From: Opisthocomus hoazin
Taxonomy: Eukaryota > Chordata > Aves > Opisthocomiformes > Opisthocomidae
NCBI RefSeq assembly: GCF_030867145.1
Contig: NC_134431.1
Location: forward strand, 10,493,089 to 10,557,088
DNA length: 64,000 nucleotides
Direction of reading: 5' to 3'
The notes below the pieces were generated by a model that had not been told where the DNA came from, searched no databases, and saw only the letters and a program-made list of their open reading frames with translations. This document shows positions 51,146-64,000 of the stretch, one piece after another (the first letter of the stretch is position 1; each line of letters opens with the position of its first letter). Position numbers and translations under genes: made by a program.

Positions 51146-52514
51146 CAACCTGCCACAGCAAGATCAGAGAAAACGAGAAGCTGTTAAGGGACCTGAATCG
51201 GCGTCTGCAGCAAGGTTAGCACGCCTCTGGAAAGCACCCTAGCCAAAGATTAACGCAATACGGCAACTTCCAGTCACCTAGGAAAACTCTCAACCATCCT
51301 CGAATTTCAATTAATATATACATAAAGTAGATATTAAGAATATCACTATCAAATTCTCTTCACCTTCTTTCAGCTCTAGGTAGGTAAAGCTTGAAGCAGA
51401 CGCGTATTTACAGGAACACGCAGAACTGCAACTCCCTTGTGTCAGTACAAGCCGGTGCCAGCTTGAAAAAGCGCTGAATCCACCGTGCTGTTCCTCGGCG
51501 CGGGAAGCCCTGTCCTGTAGGTAAAGCACCGACCTCGGAGGCCCAACGGGCAGCTCCGACAAACAGCAAGGCAAGCCACAAACAGCTCCCACAGCTCTGG
51601 CAAGTCACTACAAAGGCTGGTATTTGGCACAGGCGTAAGAGCACGTCCCTCTGTGTTACCTCCGCTGGGTTGGTCTCCCTCGTTCACGCTGGCGTAACTG
51701 AGCACCGTTCCTCTACAACGCACCCGCCTGGCAGCGCCACGGGGAGCCCCGGTGCCGCGGCTCCGAAGCAGCCATCCCTCGGCCAGGCCGTTCGCCCGAG
51801 AGCGACGGCTGCTGCTCCTGTTCCGCGTCCTGGGCGGCTCCAGGCTGAACCACAGCAGCACCGGCCTCTCGCAGGGATGACGACGCTTTCCGGCTTAAAA
51901 ATTATTACTCCAATGATAGTGGAAGAAATGAAAATTTTAAAGCCAAAGCACTGCAAGAATTATTAAGTGTACAGAAAAGGCACAGTTAAGCATACGCTCC
52001 CTACATACACACACAGAGCTTAATTACAACAAAGCAAGAGGCAAACAACAGTCTCCATTAACAATTAAAATCTCACGGCAGTGCTGGTTTTCCCCCTAGC
52101 AAGCCAACGCCTGTGCAGTGAGAAGGCCATGACAAACAGGCTTTTAAAATCGGAATTCACTCAGGATAAATATGAGCAGCGGTTCCCGCACGAGGCCTTC
52201 ACGTCACGACCGAGCAGCACTGGCGCCTTCCCCAGCGCAAGCCCTGCGCAGCTTGCTAGCCCCCTCTGCTGTCCCCCCACCCCAGCCCGGCCAAAGCTCG
52301 CCCCACGGCCACGGGACCGCTGCCCACGCCGGGTGCACAGAAACTGGGGTGCATGGAACCCGGGGCTCATGGGCACTGGGGTGCACAGCTCACGGACCCT
52401 CGGCGGCAGCAGCAAGGGGCAACCCCCTGCTCCAGCCACCCTCCTCCCTGGGCACCGCTGCGGCCACCTCCAGCAGCACCTGCTCCAAGGAACTGCGTTT
52501 ATTCCACGGTCAAT

Positions 52515-53805
52515 GCAGAATCACAGAACATTCAGGGTTGGAAGGGATCTCTGGGGATCACCCCCCTGCCGAAGCAGGGTCACCTACAGCAGGCTGCAGA
52601 GGACCTTGTCCAGGCGGGTCTTGAATATCTCCAGAGAAGGGCACTCCACAACCTCCCTGGGCAGCCTGTTCCAGGGCTCCGTCACCCTCAGAGGGAAGAA
52701 GTTCGTCCTCATGTTCAGACGGAACTTCCTATGCTTCACTTTGTGCCCGTTGCCCCTTGTCCTGTCGCTGGGCACCACTGAAAAGAGCTTGGCCCCATCC
52801 TCCTGACACCCACCCTTAAGATATTTATAAGCATTTATAAGGTTCCCTCTCAGCCTTCTCTTCTCCAGGCTGAACAAGCCCAGCTCCCTCAGCCTTTCCT
52901 CATAGGAGAGATGCTCCAGTCCCCTCATCATCCTCATAGCCCTCCGCTGGACTCTCTCCAGTAGCTCCTCATCTTTCTTGAACTGGGGAGCCCAGAACTG
53001 GACACAGTACTGCAGATGGGGATTTATGCGGGCAGAGTAGAGGGGGAGGAGAACCTCCCTCGACCTGCTGGCCACACTCCTCCTAATGCACCCCAGGATC
53101 CCATTGGCCTTCTTGGCAGCCAGGGCACGCTGCTGGCTCATGGTCAACCTGTTGTCCACCAGCACTCCCAGGTCCCTCTCCACAGAGCTGCTCTCCAGCA
53201 GGTCAGCCCCAGCCCGTACGGGTGCATGGGGTTGTTCCTCCCCAGATGCAGGACCCTGCATTTGCCTTTGTTGAACCTCATCAGGATCCTCTCTGCCCAA
53301 CTGTCCAGCCTGTCCAGGTCTCGCTGAATGGCAGCACAGCCTTCTGGTGTATCTACCACACCTCCCAGTTTGGTGTCATCAGCAAACTTGCTGAGGGTAC
53401 ATTCTAACTCTTCATCCAGGTCGTTGATGAAGAAGTTAAGACCGGGCCAAGTACCAAACCCTGGGGGACACCACTAGTTACCGGCCTCCAACTAGACTCA
53501 GCGCCGCTGATGACAACCCTCTGAGCTCTGCCGTTCAGCCAGTTCTCAATCCACCTCACCGACCACTCATCCAGCCCACACTTCCTGAGCTTCGCTAGGA
53601 GGATATTATGGGAGACAGTGTCAAAAGCCTTGCTGAAGTCTAGGTAGACAACATCCACGGCTCTCTCCTCATCTACCCAGCCAGTCATGTCATTGTAGAA
53701 AGCTATCAGATTGGTCAGGCATGTTTGCCCCTTGGTGAATCCATGCTGACTACTCCTGATAACCTTCTTTTCCTCCACTTGCTTCATGATGGCCTCAATG
53801 CACTT
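52515..53805 (-). mobile_element. CR1 LINE retrotransposon, 5'-truncated, defective
   Basis: On the minus strand this reads as the 3' part of CR1 ORF2 followed by the short 3' end (GTTCTGTGATTCTGC at about 52516-52530). Reverse-transcriptase landmarks include SSQHGFTKGQTCLTNLIAFY, YLDFSKAFDTVSHN, the SGVPQG block and the catalytic FADD at 53375-53386. The C-terminal part contains [30 protein letters not shown] [11 protein letters not shown], and [16 protein letters not shown]. The coding frame is broken at about 53435-53445, just after LGPVL, and again at about 53210-53225, after NNPMH. The endonuclease and N-terminal RT are missing; truncation is at about 53805. It cannot make a functional protein. 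The frames at 53404-53787 and 52584-53300 are fragments of it. Confidence 0.95.
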
Positions 53806-55239
53806 CTTTTATTGATTACCTCTTCGTATCTTTCTCTTAAAAGACACTGGTTCAGGACATAAACTGAGGGTCAGCGGGGATCAACTAAGCCCTCAGCCTT
53901 TACGCTGCCAGAGGTAGGATAAATACAGGTAAGGCACGGTTTCATTTCCCCACCTCACTTCTGCGGCATGCGCACGCAGCCGGGCTGCGGGATGGCTGGT
54001 CTCTTCACTACGCAGGCTGCAGGTCGCATACGCTGACAAAGCTACGACGTGTCGATCCAACGGCAGCGGACTCCTCCGGCGTTCTTTGTCCGCACGGCTC
54101 CTAGAGCAGCACAGCAGCACAGCGAGCACCAACGTGTCCACAGAGCGCAACTCCTAGGCGAGAAAACCCACAGCGAGCCCTTTCCGTAAAGCACCACCCA
54201 ACTGCGCGCGGAAACGCTGTGAACACAGGGCCCTGCCAGCACCGCACCCGGCACAGCACAGCCCAGGTCAGGGCCGAATGCCCCAACCTGCACAACCGGC
54301 AAAGCGGAACAGACGGTTTCCAGGTTTTAAAACCTTCACTTGAAGTACGGAAGTTGGGGGAGCCCCCAAACGTGCACCAACCATCTCCTCCTGAACAGGG
54401 CAAGGGCACTCTTACAACAGCTCTGAAAAACAGAGATAATCACGCAGCACACTGTAATTATCAAGCATTGCTCTGATTCCCATTTAACATCTTTAGATAC
54501 TAGGCTATTTTAAATAAAAACACACACACACGATGCTGACAAAGTATTAGTCGCATTGTTTTCAAAGATACCCTCCAAGCTACCAAAGGACTGAGTAGTA
54601 TTTCAGGCTAGACGCCAGCAGCAAGTTTCACAGAGTTTCACAAAAGGTCATTTCACTTTTTCACTCCTAACCCAGAAGACCCTTGCTCCGCCACAACGCC
54701 GCAGTGCGTGCGCAACGAGTACCTTCCGGCCATCCTCTGCAGTGGAGACGCTTTGCACATGGCAAGGCCAAAATCTCACAGCCCCGTTTTTATCCGAATT
54801 TGGAGAGAAGTTCAGCTTTTTACACTTCACTATTTGAGGGAAAACAGGTAAAATTTCAGGTTGTGAAGTTCTCCTTCCACTTGACAGAGAACGTAACACG
54901 CAACTGCGCAGGGATTCCACTTCCTGGGGACTACAGCATGTAAAGGTCATTGCAACGACAGAGCACCTTCAGACAGCACATCTACCTCGAAATCCATCTC
55001 AGCAGCTCCTCAGCATCACGTAACGTCACCAGCTGCCAAGTCTATGCGAGTCTGAGGTTTAAACTAAAACTAAAGATTCTCCTTGGCACAGCAGCAGCAG
55101 CTGGATAAAGACAATTGCCTTTCGCCACCAGTTTACATACTGTTAGCTAAGTGTGATCTGTAGGAAGATACTTCCAACAAATCAAGAATTCCACAAGGGA
55201 TCAAAATTCTAAACATAAATACAATTAAAGCCTTCTAAT
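53806..55239. other. Interval between CR1 and the UBE2V1 3' end
   Basis: Contains the CpG-dense patch at 53941-54240, a short CA run near 54521-54530, and two overlapping opposite-strand open frames at 54648-54950 that match no protein I know. The right half is AT-rich. Confidence 0.6.
53941..54240. promoter_or_regulatory. CpG-island-like patch downstream of UBE2V1
   Basis: By hand count there are about 27 CpG in 300 bases with GC near 58 percent, giving observed over expected near 1. It begins about 135 bases beyond the 5' truncation point of CR1 and lies about 1 kb beyond the UBE2V1 3' end. CpG density this high at only moderate GC is harder to explain by composition alone. It could be an unannotated (noncoding RNA) promoter or a recently methylation-free segment. 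Confidence 0.45.
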
Positions 55240-55253
55240 ATTAATGCACACTT

Positions 55254-55259
55254 TTTATT
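55254..55259 (-). terminator. Polyadenylation signal AATAAA, distal candidate for UBE2V1
   Basis: A second AATAAA on the minus strand, about 1.68 kb after the stop codon. It is followed on that strand by a TTGTATTTATGTTT stretch that could serve as the GU/U-rich downstream element. Either signal or both may be used. Confidence 0.45.
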
Positions 55260-55424
55260 ATATTAAAATCAGGCAATGGTCTGATACAATAAAAAGGCTG
55301 CTTATGGAATACTGTTATGTTAAACTTTAATTACAGAGGATGTTAAATCCTTACAACTAATATTTTCCTCAAAAGAGTTAATGGAAACATCAATTGTTCA
55401 TTGACTTGATAGCTGCTGCTTTAA

Positions 55425-55486
55425 AATGTGTTTATTTTTACTTTTTTCTCTTTTTTGCCTTTTTTTCTTTTTTTTTCTTTTTTTAC
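55425..55486 (-). repeat. A-rich tract in the UBE2V1 3' UTR
   Basis: The plus strand is an interrupted T run, so the transcript carries A-rich blocks separated by single G or C, ending at the proximal AATAAA. It may cause internal oligo-dT priming in cDNA data. Confidence 0.8.
55431..55436 (-). terminator. Polyadenylation signal AATAAA, proximal candidate for UBE2V1
   Basis: TTTATT on the plus strand reads AATAAA on the gene strand, about 1.5 kb after the stop codon. It follows an A-rich stretch interrupted by G. Cleavage would be expected around 55405-55420. Confidence 0.45.
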
Positions 55487-56932
55487 ACAAACACTGAATT
55501 TGTCATAAAACTTAGAGGACACACTAGGTTGGTTGTATGTAAGCTTGCATCCACATTTCAGCAGTTAGTGGTCCAAAACAGTAAACCAGAAAAGGCAGTG
55601 ATTTGCCAGGATGCAAAGCCAATCAAGCTCCTTAATCTGCTGTATGCACCACTTCCCCAAAGTCTTCACCGAAGAGACTTCTCTTCCAAGACTTAGAGAA
55701 TCCTAATAAAATCTACTACACTGATTTGATTTGTCTGTAGTCATCACATCTTTAGAAGGGCCAAACACAAGTGCAACATTTCATTAATTAACATTCGTGG
55801 GTCAGTCCAAAGCACCAAAATACAACTATTAGAGCTGGAGTGTGTGTTCAGAATCTCTACGTGCAGAGCTTCCCCATTAAAGTTTGGCAGCAGAAGATTT
55901 CGGCAATCCTGGTAAATGACTGCTCTTTTCACCACGTCAAAAGCCTATCTAACAACGTCGGCCGTGGCCAGCTTGGCGGTGTGGCAGCAGTGCTGGAGGG
56001 ACAGGGAAAATCCAAGTTTGCGAGCAGAACAGATACTCTTGTTTCCCAGGCTGGTGAAGACTAAATTTGTTGCGAAACCAAAACGCTAAGCAGGAGGGAA
56101 CAGGTCAAGTTATTGCCCCAGCGCTTACCCCTGCCAGCCAGGGGTGAGGAGAGTCACACAGAGGGGCAAACAGAAAGCAGCACCCCCACTACAAAGAGGG
56201 GAAGAGGAAGAGATTGAAAGAACCCTGGATCCCTCACCCAAAGCCCACGTCACTGGCGAGGGGGACCAGGAAGAGAAATACAATCTATGCCTTGGCCAAA
56301 GGGAACGAGGAAAGCTCGCCCCAGATTATCAGGGCATTTTAAAAAACATAATAAAAAACCAAAAACGACCACAGTCACATTCAGCCTTTACTAGAGATAG
56401 CACAAAGGGAGGGATGACTGAGGTTAGCACACATCCCCACTAGTAGTCCATAAAGCCCAGTGTAGCACTGGAAGCAGAAACCTTTGTGTCTACTCTAATA
56501 AATAGCCCTGAGCTTCGACTCTATTGCAGAAGACAGAAAAAGAAAAAAAAAAAAAACAAAACCAAAAAACCCAGGCCAGACACACAGCAAGGTGATTGTG
56601 GGATGTATGCTTTCACAGTTAAGTTAGATGTGCCACACTGGTCTTGACAGTAATAAATTTAAATAGACTTTTCCTGATACCAGAAGTTCAGCTATGTGGA
56701 CAGTGGTTACACGACAGGATTATTTCTTATAGCACAACTTATATTTCAAATGAAAAAAAAATTAGTATCATTTACAGTATCTCAAGAAAAACTTCCTTTG
56801 AATGGGAACTTCCTTTCCAGTATTTTGAGGTCTACAAGATGCATCTAGAAAATTTACTACTGTGGAAAATGAAGACAGCTTAAATTGAATAAGGGGGGCA
56901 TGGTTTGTTGTTTGTTTGTTTGTTGGTTTTAA

Positions 56933-57079
56933 TTAATTGCTGTAACATTGTCCTTCAGGTGGCTGAGGAAGTTTCATATTTTCTTTAGACATCATTAGAC
57001 GCCGAAGCTCTTGCAGAACAACTTTGATACTATAAGAATTCTGCCATTTTGCTAGGACTGATATGGCTCTGGGGTCCAC
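56933..57079 (-). CDS. UBE2V1: UBE2V1 last coding exon (C-terminus and stop)
   Basis: The exon encodes 48 residues plus a TAA stop (complement of 56933-56935), from [19 protein letters not shown] through [15 protein letters not shown] to [14 protein letters not shown]. The acceptor is ttttag at 57080-57085. The ending QCYSN and the start VDPRAISV match UBE2V1; UBE2V2 has VDARSIPV and QTYNN. Exons 2 to 4 join in frame to about 140 residues, close to the roughly 147 of the mammalian protein, so only the short first coding exon is missing. There are no frameshifts or in-frame stops and introns are retained, so this is a live gene rather than a processed copy. The protein is a catalytically inactive E2 partner acting with UBE2N in nucleus and cytoplasm. 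Confidence 0.98.
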   Translation of the reverse strand: MDPRAISVLAKWQNSYSIKVVLQELRRLMMSKENMKLPQPPEGQCYSN

Positions 57080-61149
<4,070 letters not shown>

Positions 61150-61689
61150 CTAGTAAAGAAATAAAGCCAGAGTAATTTCACTGATACTTTTGGTCCTTCC
61201 GCAGAAAACATTTTGGGTAAAAACATGAAAACATCGCTATTTTTGAATGACAATATTTCAACACTACAAAAAAGGTATCGCCATACTTTGATTGGATTTT
61301 ACAAGCAAAATCAAGGTATCCACAGGTAAGCATGCTAGAAGGTTGACAGGCTAGACACTAGGGCAGGCGGTAACATGAAAGGGAATCTCTGCCCATTCAG
61401 AGATATACGCGGTATCATGGAGCTCTAATTAGCACCTGTCTGTGTGATTCTACAAAACGACACCATGAGAGGCTTGACATCACTCAACTCACTCGGAGCT
61501 TTTAAAAATACCATTCAAAGCAAGTAAAACTCTTTCATAACATCAGCAGGTTAATCTGAAGTTAATTTAAGTGGGCTTCATCAGCAGCAATAGCATCCTT
61601 TGTACTTATGACCTCCACCACCAAGGAATTTCAGCACTTCTTAATTGCTGGCACATTTATCCTCAAAACACAGAGCAAACCAGGGAAAT

Positions 61690-61830
61690 TTTCTTATCTC
61701 CATTACATTAATGGAAAGCAACGGCACAGAGAGCTTTGGTGACGTATCCAAGGTCACACACTAAGTCTGTGGCAAGGCAGGACCCTGAACCCAGGCCACA
61801 GGGGACTCAACTACTCATTCTTCTCCAAGG
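61690..61830 (-). repeat. MIR-like ancient SINE relic
   Basis: The plus strand carries, in order, the reverse-complement landmarks of an amniote MIR element. These are a TTATCTCCATTACATTAATGGAA block, GGCACAGAGAG at 61723-61733, then CCAAGGTCACACACTAAGT at 61748-61766, then GACCCTGAACCCAGG at 61780-61795. The last two match the conserved core and the tRNA-derived box B region in degenerate form. The copy is clearly old and lies just outside the LTR. Confidence 0.75.
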
Positions 61831-61900
61831 CATCTGCACCTCAGCCATCACAGACCATAAAAGCACTCTAGACCACCACTTCTCCTTTGTACTGGCTTTG

Positions 61901-62856
61901 TGTGGCAAGGTTTTGGTAGCAGGAGGGCTAGAGGGGTGGCTTCTGTGAGAAGCTGCTGGATGCTTCCCCCATGTCCAACAGAGCCAATGCAAGCTGGCTC
62001 CAAGATGGACCTGCTGCTGGCCAAGGCCAAGCCCATCAGCGACGGTGGTAGTGCCTCTGGAATAACACAGTTCAGAAAGGGAAAAAACCCTGCGGAACGG
62101 CAATTGCAGTGGGAGAGAAGAGTGAAAACATGCAAGTATGTGAGAGACGCAACTCTGCAGAGCCCAAGGTCAGTGCACAAGGAGCAGAGGAGGTGCTCCA
62201 GGCACCCTGCAGCCAGTGGAGTGGACCATGGTGGAGTAGATCCGCACTCGCAGCCCACGCTGGAGCAGGGGGGTGCCCGAAAGAGGCTGTGACCCTGTGG
62301 GGAGCCCATGTTGGGGCAGGCTCCTGGCAGGACCTGTGGGCCCAGGGAGAGAGGAGCCCACACCGGAGCAGGTTTGCTGGCAGGGCTTGTGACCCCGTGG
62401 GGGACCCATGCTGGAGCAGTTCATGGAGGACTGTCTCCCATGGGAAGGACCCACGCTGGAGCAGGGGAAGGGTGTGAGGAGGAAGGAGCAGCAGAGCCAA
62501 CGTGTGATGAACTGACCACTACCCCCATTCCCCAGCCCACTGCACCACTCGGGGGGAGAAGCAAGAGAAATCGGGAGTGAAGTTGAGTCCAGGAAGAAGA
62601 GAGGGATGGGAGGAAGGTGCTTTAAGATTTGGTTTTATTTCTCTTTATCTGACTCTGTGAATCGGTAATAAACTGAATTAATTTTTCCCCAAGTCAAGTC
62701 TGTTCTACCTGTGCCGGTAACCGGTGAGCGATCCCCCTGCCCTTCCCTCGACCCACGAGCCTTTCGCTGTATTTTCCCCCCTCTGTCCAGCTGAGGAGGG
62801 CAGTGACAGAGCAGCTTTGGTGGGCACCTGGCTCCAGGCAGGGTCAACTCACCACA
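61901..62856 (+). mobile_element. Solo LTR of an avian ERVL-type endogenous retrovirus
   Basis: The element starts TGTGGCAAGGTTTTGGTAGC and ends CAACTCACCACA, giving TG...CA termini over about 956 bases. A polyadenylation signal AATAAA lies at 62667-62672, about 190 bases before the end, so the LTR is in plus orientation, opposite to UBE2V1. It matches from memory a high-copy LTR found across neoavian birds. No gag, pol or env sequence flanks it, so it is a solo LTR left by recombination. The 5-base flanks do not form an obvious target duplication (CTTTG left, TCCTT right), which may reflect age or a boundary error of a few bases. Confidence 0.85.
62253..62465 (+). repeat. Degenerate tandem array inside the LTR
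   Basis: The motif CCCAYGCTGGAGCAG recurs with changes at starts 62253, 62304, 62356, 62404 and 62449, spaced 51, 52, 48 and 45 bases. Intervening text includes related phrases such as TGTGACCC(C)GTGGGG. Unit number in this kind of array can vary between copies of an LTR. Confidence 0.75.
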
Positions 62857-64000
62857 TCCTTCCAGGTACCTGTGTGGAGCATGTCTCTCTCCAAAGGTAA
62901 CAAAATTATTGCCAGGATATATTTAATGAAGTTCTTTTCACCTGACATACAAAAAGCTTGGATCTGGGGTTTGGAGATTTTTCCACCCCCCAATAGCACA
63001 AAGTTAACTATTCACCAGCATGTAGTAACAGAAAATCACAACTAATGCCCTTCTTCACTGTCACTTCTCTAGCAGAGCAGACAGAGCAGGGGAAATCAGC
63101 CTTTCAGCGTATAAAGTGAACCCAGCAAACTCCTCGGTCAGCAGCCAGTGCTTCCAGCATGGCCACAGCACCGAGCTCTGAGGACATCAGAAATGGACCA
63201 AGGGCTTTGAAATCATCTCTGCAGCTCTCCGGCAATATGGAAAATACAGAGGATCTAAGGCACTGTGAAGTGCCTTAAAATCTAGTAACTCTGGTAGCTT
63301 TAAAATCCCTGTTAAATATATTAATGACCTAAAGGAACTAAATGTCAATGACAACTTTGCTGCAGAATCAGAGCTGCCCAAATTTCATTAACTACAAAGC
63401 AAGCATAAAAGAAACAAAACAAAAAAAGCAAATTACTAAGGGAATTATTGTGTTGGCCAGCTTGATACACATCTAACAAAATCATGTTCAAGAATATTCT
63501 GGGGGAACATGATTCAACAACACAGCTGTAGCAACAGTACGAAGAGCAGCCCGGAATCAGAAAAGCGCTGTCAGAAGACGTCAGACCGGCACTGGCCACA
63601 CCAAACCACGGGCACGACCCAACCACAGCCTCGGGCCAGATCTACATCTTCAGCTCGCAGCCAGACCGTGCTGTTACCATGGCTGCTGAGTAATACAAGT
63701 CTTTGGCTGCGAAAGGGAATGAGTCAGTTGGGGCTGGTGAAGCCATTGCCGTAAGATTAACTGAGTCCCAAACCCTTGGTGGTAACAGGACCTCCTGGGG
63801 ACCACTGCCACTTCCCCTGCGCAAAACACTCCAGTGTTTCACCTCCCAGTAAGTCTTCAAAGTATGTATCTTGCATACCTCAGGCATATGGAGGTTCAAG
63901 TATGCAGTTCATACCTGAATCACGACAGATTAGCCACCCCACTTCTAATTCTATTCCCAGTGCTCTCCACGCAGTTGTTGGGGGAAGCAGAGAAGAGAGC

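Larger units (their letters stand above)
42151..52514. other. Noncoding interval, composition moderating toward the right
   Basis: No exon is recognised. The interval contains the CR1 tail at 44025, an AT-richer stretch at 44530-45180, a palindrome at 46288, a CpG-rich patch at 47221-47460, a 33-base duplication at 48596 and the ancient repeat at 51035. The 185-codon frame at 50434-50991 begins with GTG. Its first in-frame ATG codons come only near codon 133, so it is not supported as a gene. Confidence 0.65.
55240..56932 (-). other. UBE2V1: Probable UBE2V1 3' untranslated region
   Basis: This is inferred from position directly after the stop codon and from two AATAAA signals on the minus strand (complement of 55431-55436 and 55254-55259). 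They would give a 3' UTR of about 1.5 or 1.7 kb. The segment is AT-rich, has no repeat I recognise and no convincing coding frame. A-rich tracts on the transcript strand lie just before the first signal (complement of 55441-55486). A poly-A run on the plus strand sits near 56538-56570, so the transcript carries a U-rich stretch there. The exact end cannot be fixed without transcript data. Confidence 0.6.

Noticed and set aside
52081..52806. 241-codon plus-strand open frame
   Set aside because: It runs into the antisense of the CR1 element and resembles no protein.
54648..54950. Opposite-strand open frames of 86 and 100 residues
   Set aside because: Neither has a recognised domain, and each is the shadow of the other.
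62857..64000. Search for UBE2V1 exon 1 or promoter
   Set aside because: No CpG-rich start region or donor in the required phase is visible; the exon is probably outside the window.

Overview
This window is nuclear DNA from a bird, most likely a neoavian. It carries a CR1 LINE with the typical avian 3' end and a second CR1 tail. It also has an ERVL-type solo LTR of a kind I recall as common in neoavian genomes, relics of old amniote SINE-like repeats, and a spliced vertebrate gene. The long GC-rich, repeat-poor stretches with CpG clusters fit a microchromosome. Species cannot be named from the sequence.

The only protein-coding gene I can support is UBE2V1 (UEV1A), on the minus strand at the right end. 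Three coding exons are intact: 60964-61112, 57475-57600 and 56933-57079. They have canonical GT-AG junctions and together encode everything from the conserved N-terminal VKVPRNF motif to the stop codon. The first exon, with the start codon and promoter, lies beyond base 64000. The 3' UTR probably runs leftward to about 55410 or 55240, where there are two AATAAA signals. Paralogue-specific residues identify UBE2V1 rather than UBE2V2.

Layout: bases 1 to about 49000 are GC-rich noncoding DNA with AT-rich islands (for example 11560-12060, 22850-23230, 30455-30720 and 41590-42150), short CpG clusters, G-quadruplex-prone tracts and a few degenerate SINE relics. From about 49000 to 54300 composition shifts. 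This part holds an ancient palindromic repeat (about 51035), a 5'-truncated, frameshifted CR1 (about 52515-53805) and a CpG-dense patch (53940-54240). From about 54500 the DNA is AT-richer and carries the UBE2V1 3' UTR, exons and introns. Intron 1 contains a MIR-like SINE and the solo LTR.

In mammals the 3' end of UBE2V1 faces SNAI1, and its 5' side faces PEDS1 (TMEM189) and CEBPB. If that order holds here, the first 55 kb is the SNAI1-UBE2V1 interval. No SNAI1 zinc-finger exon is visible. Many of the long open frames are GC-driven, and the two I checked begin at GTG, so I do not treat them as genes. I found no undescribed gene system. The best leads are candidate regulatory islands and CpG patches in an apparently gene-empty interval.
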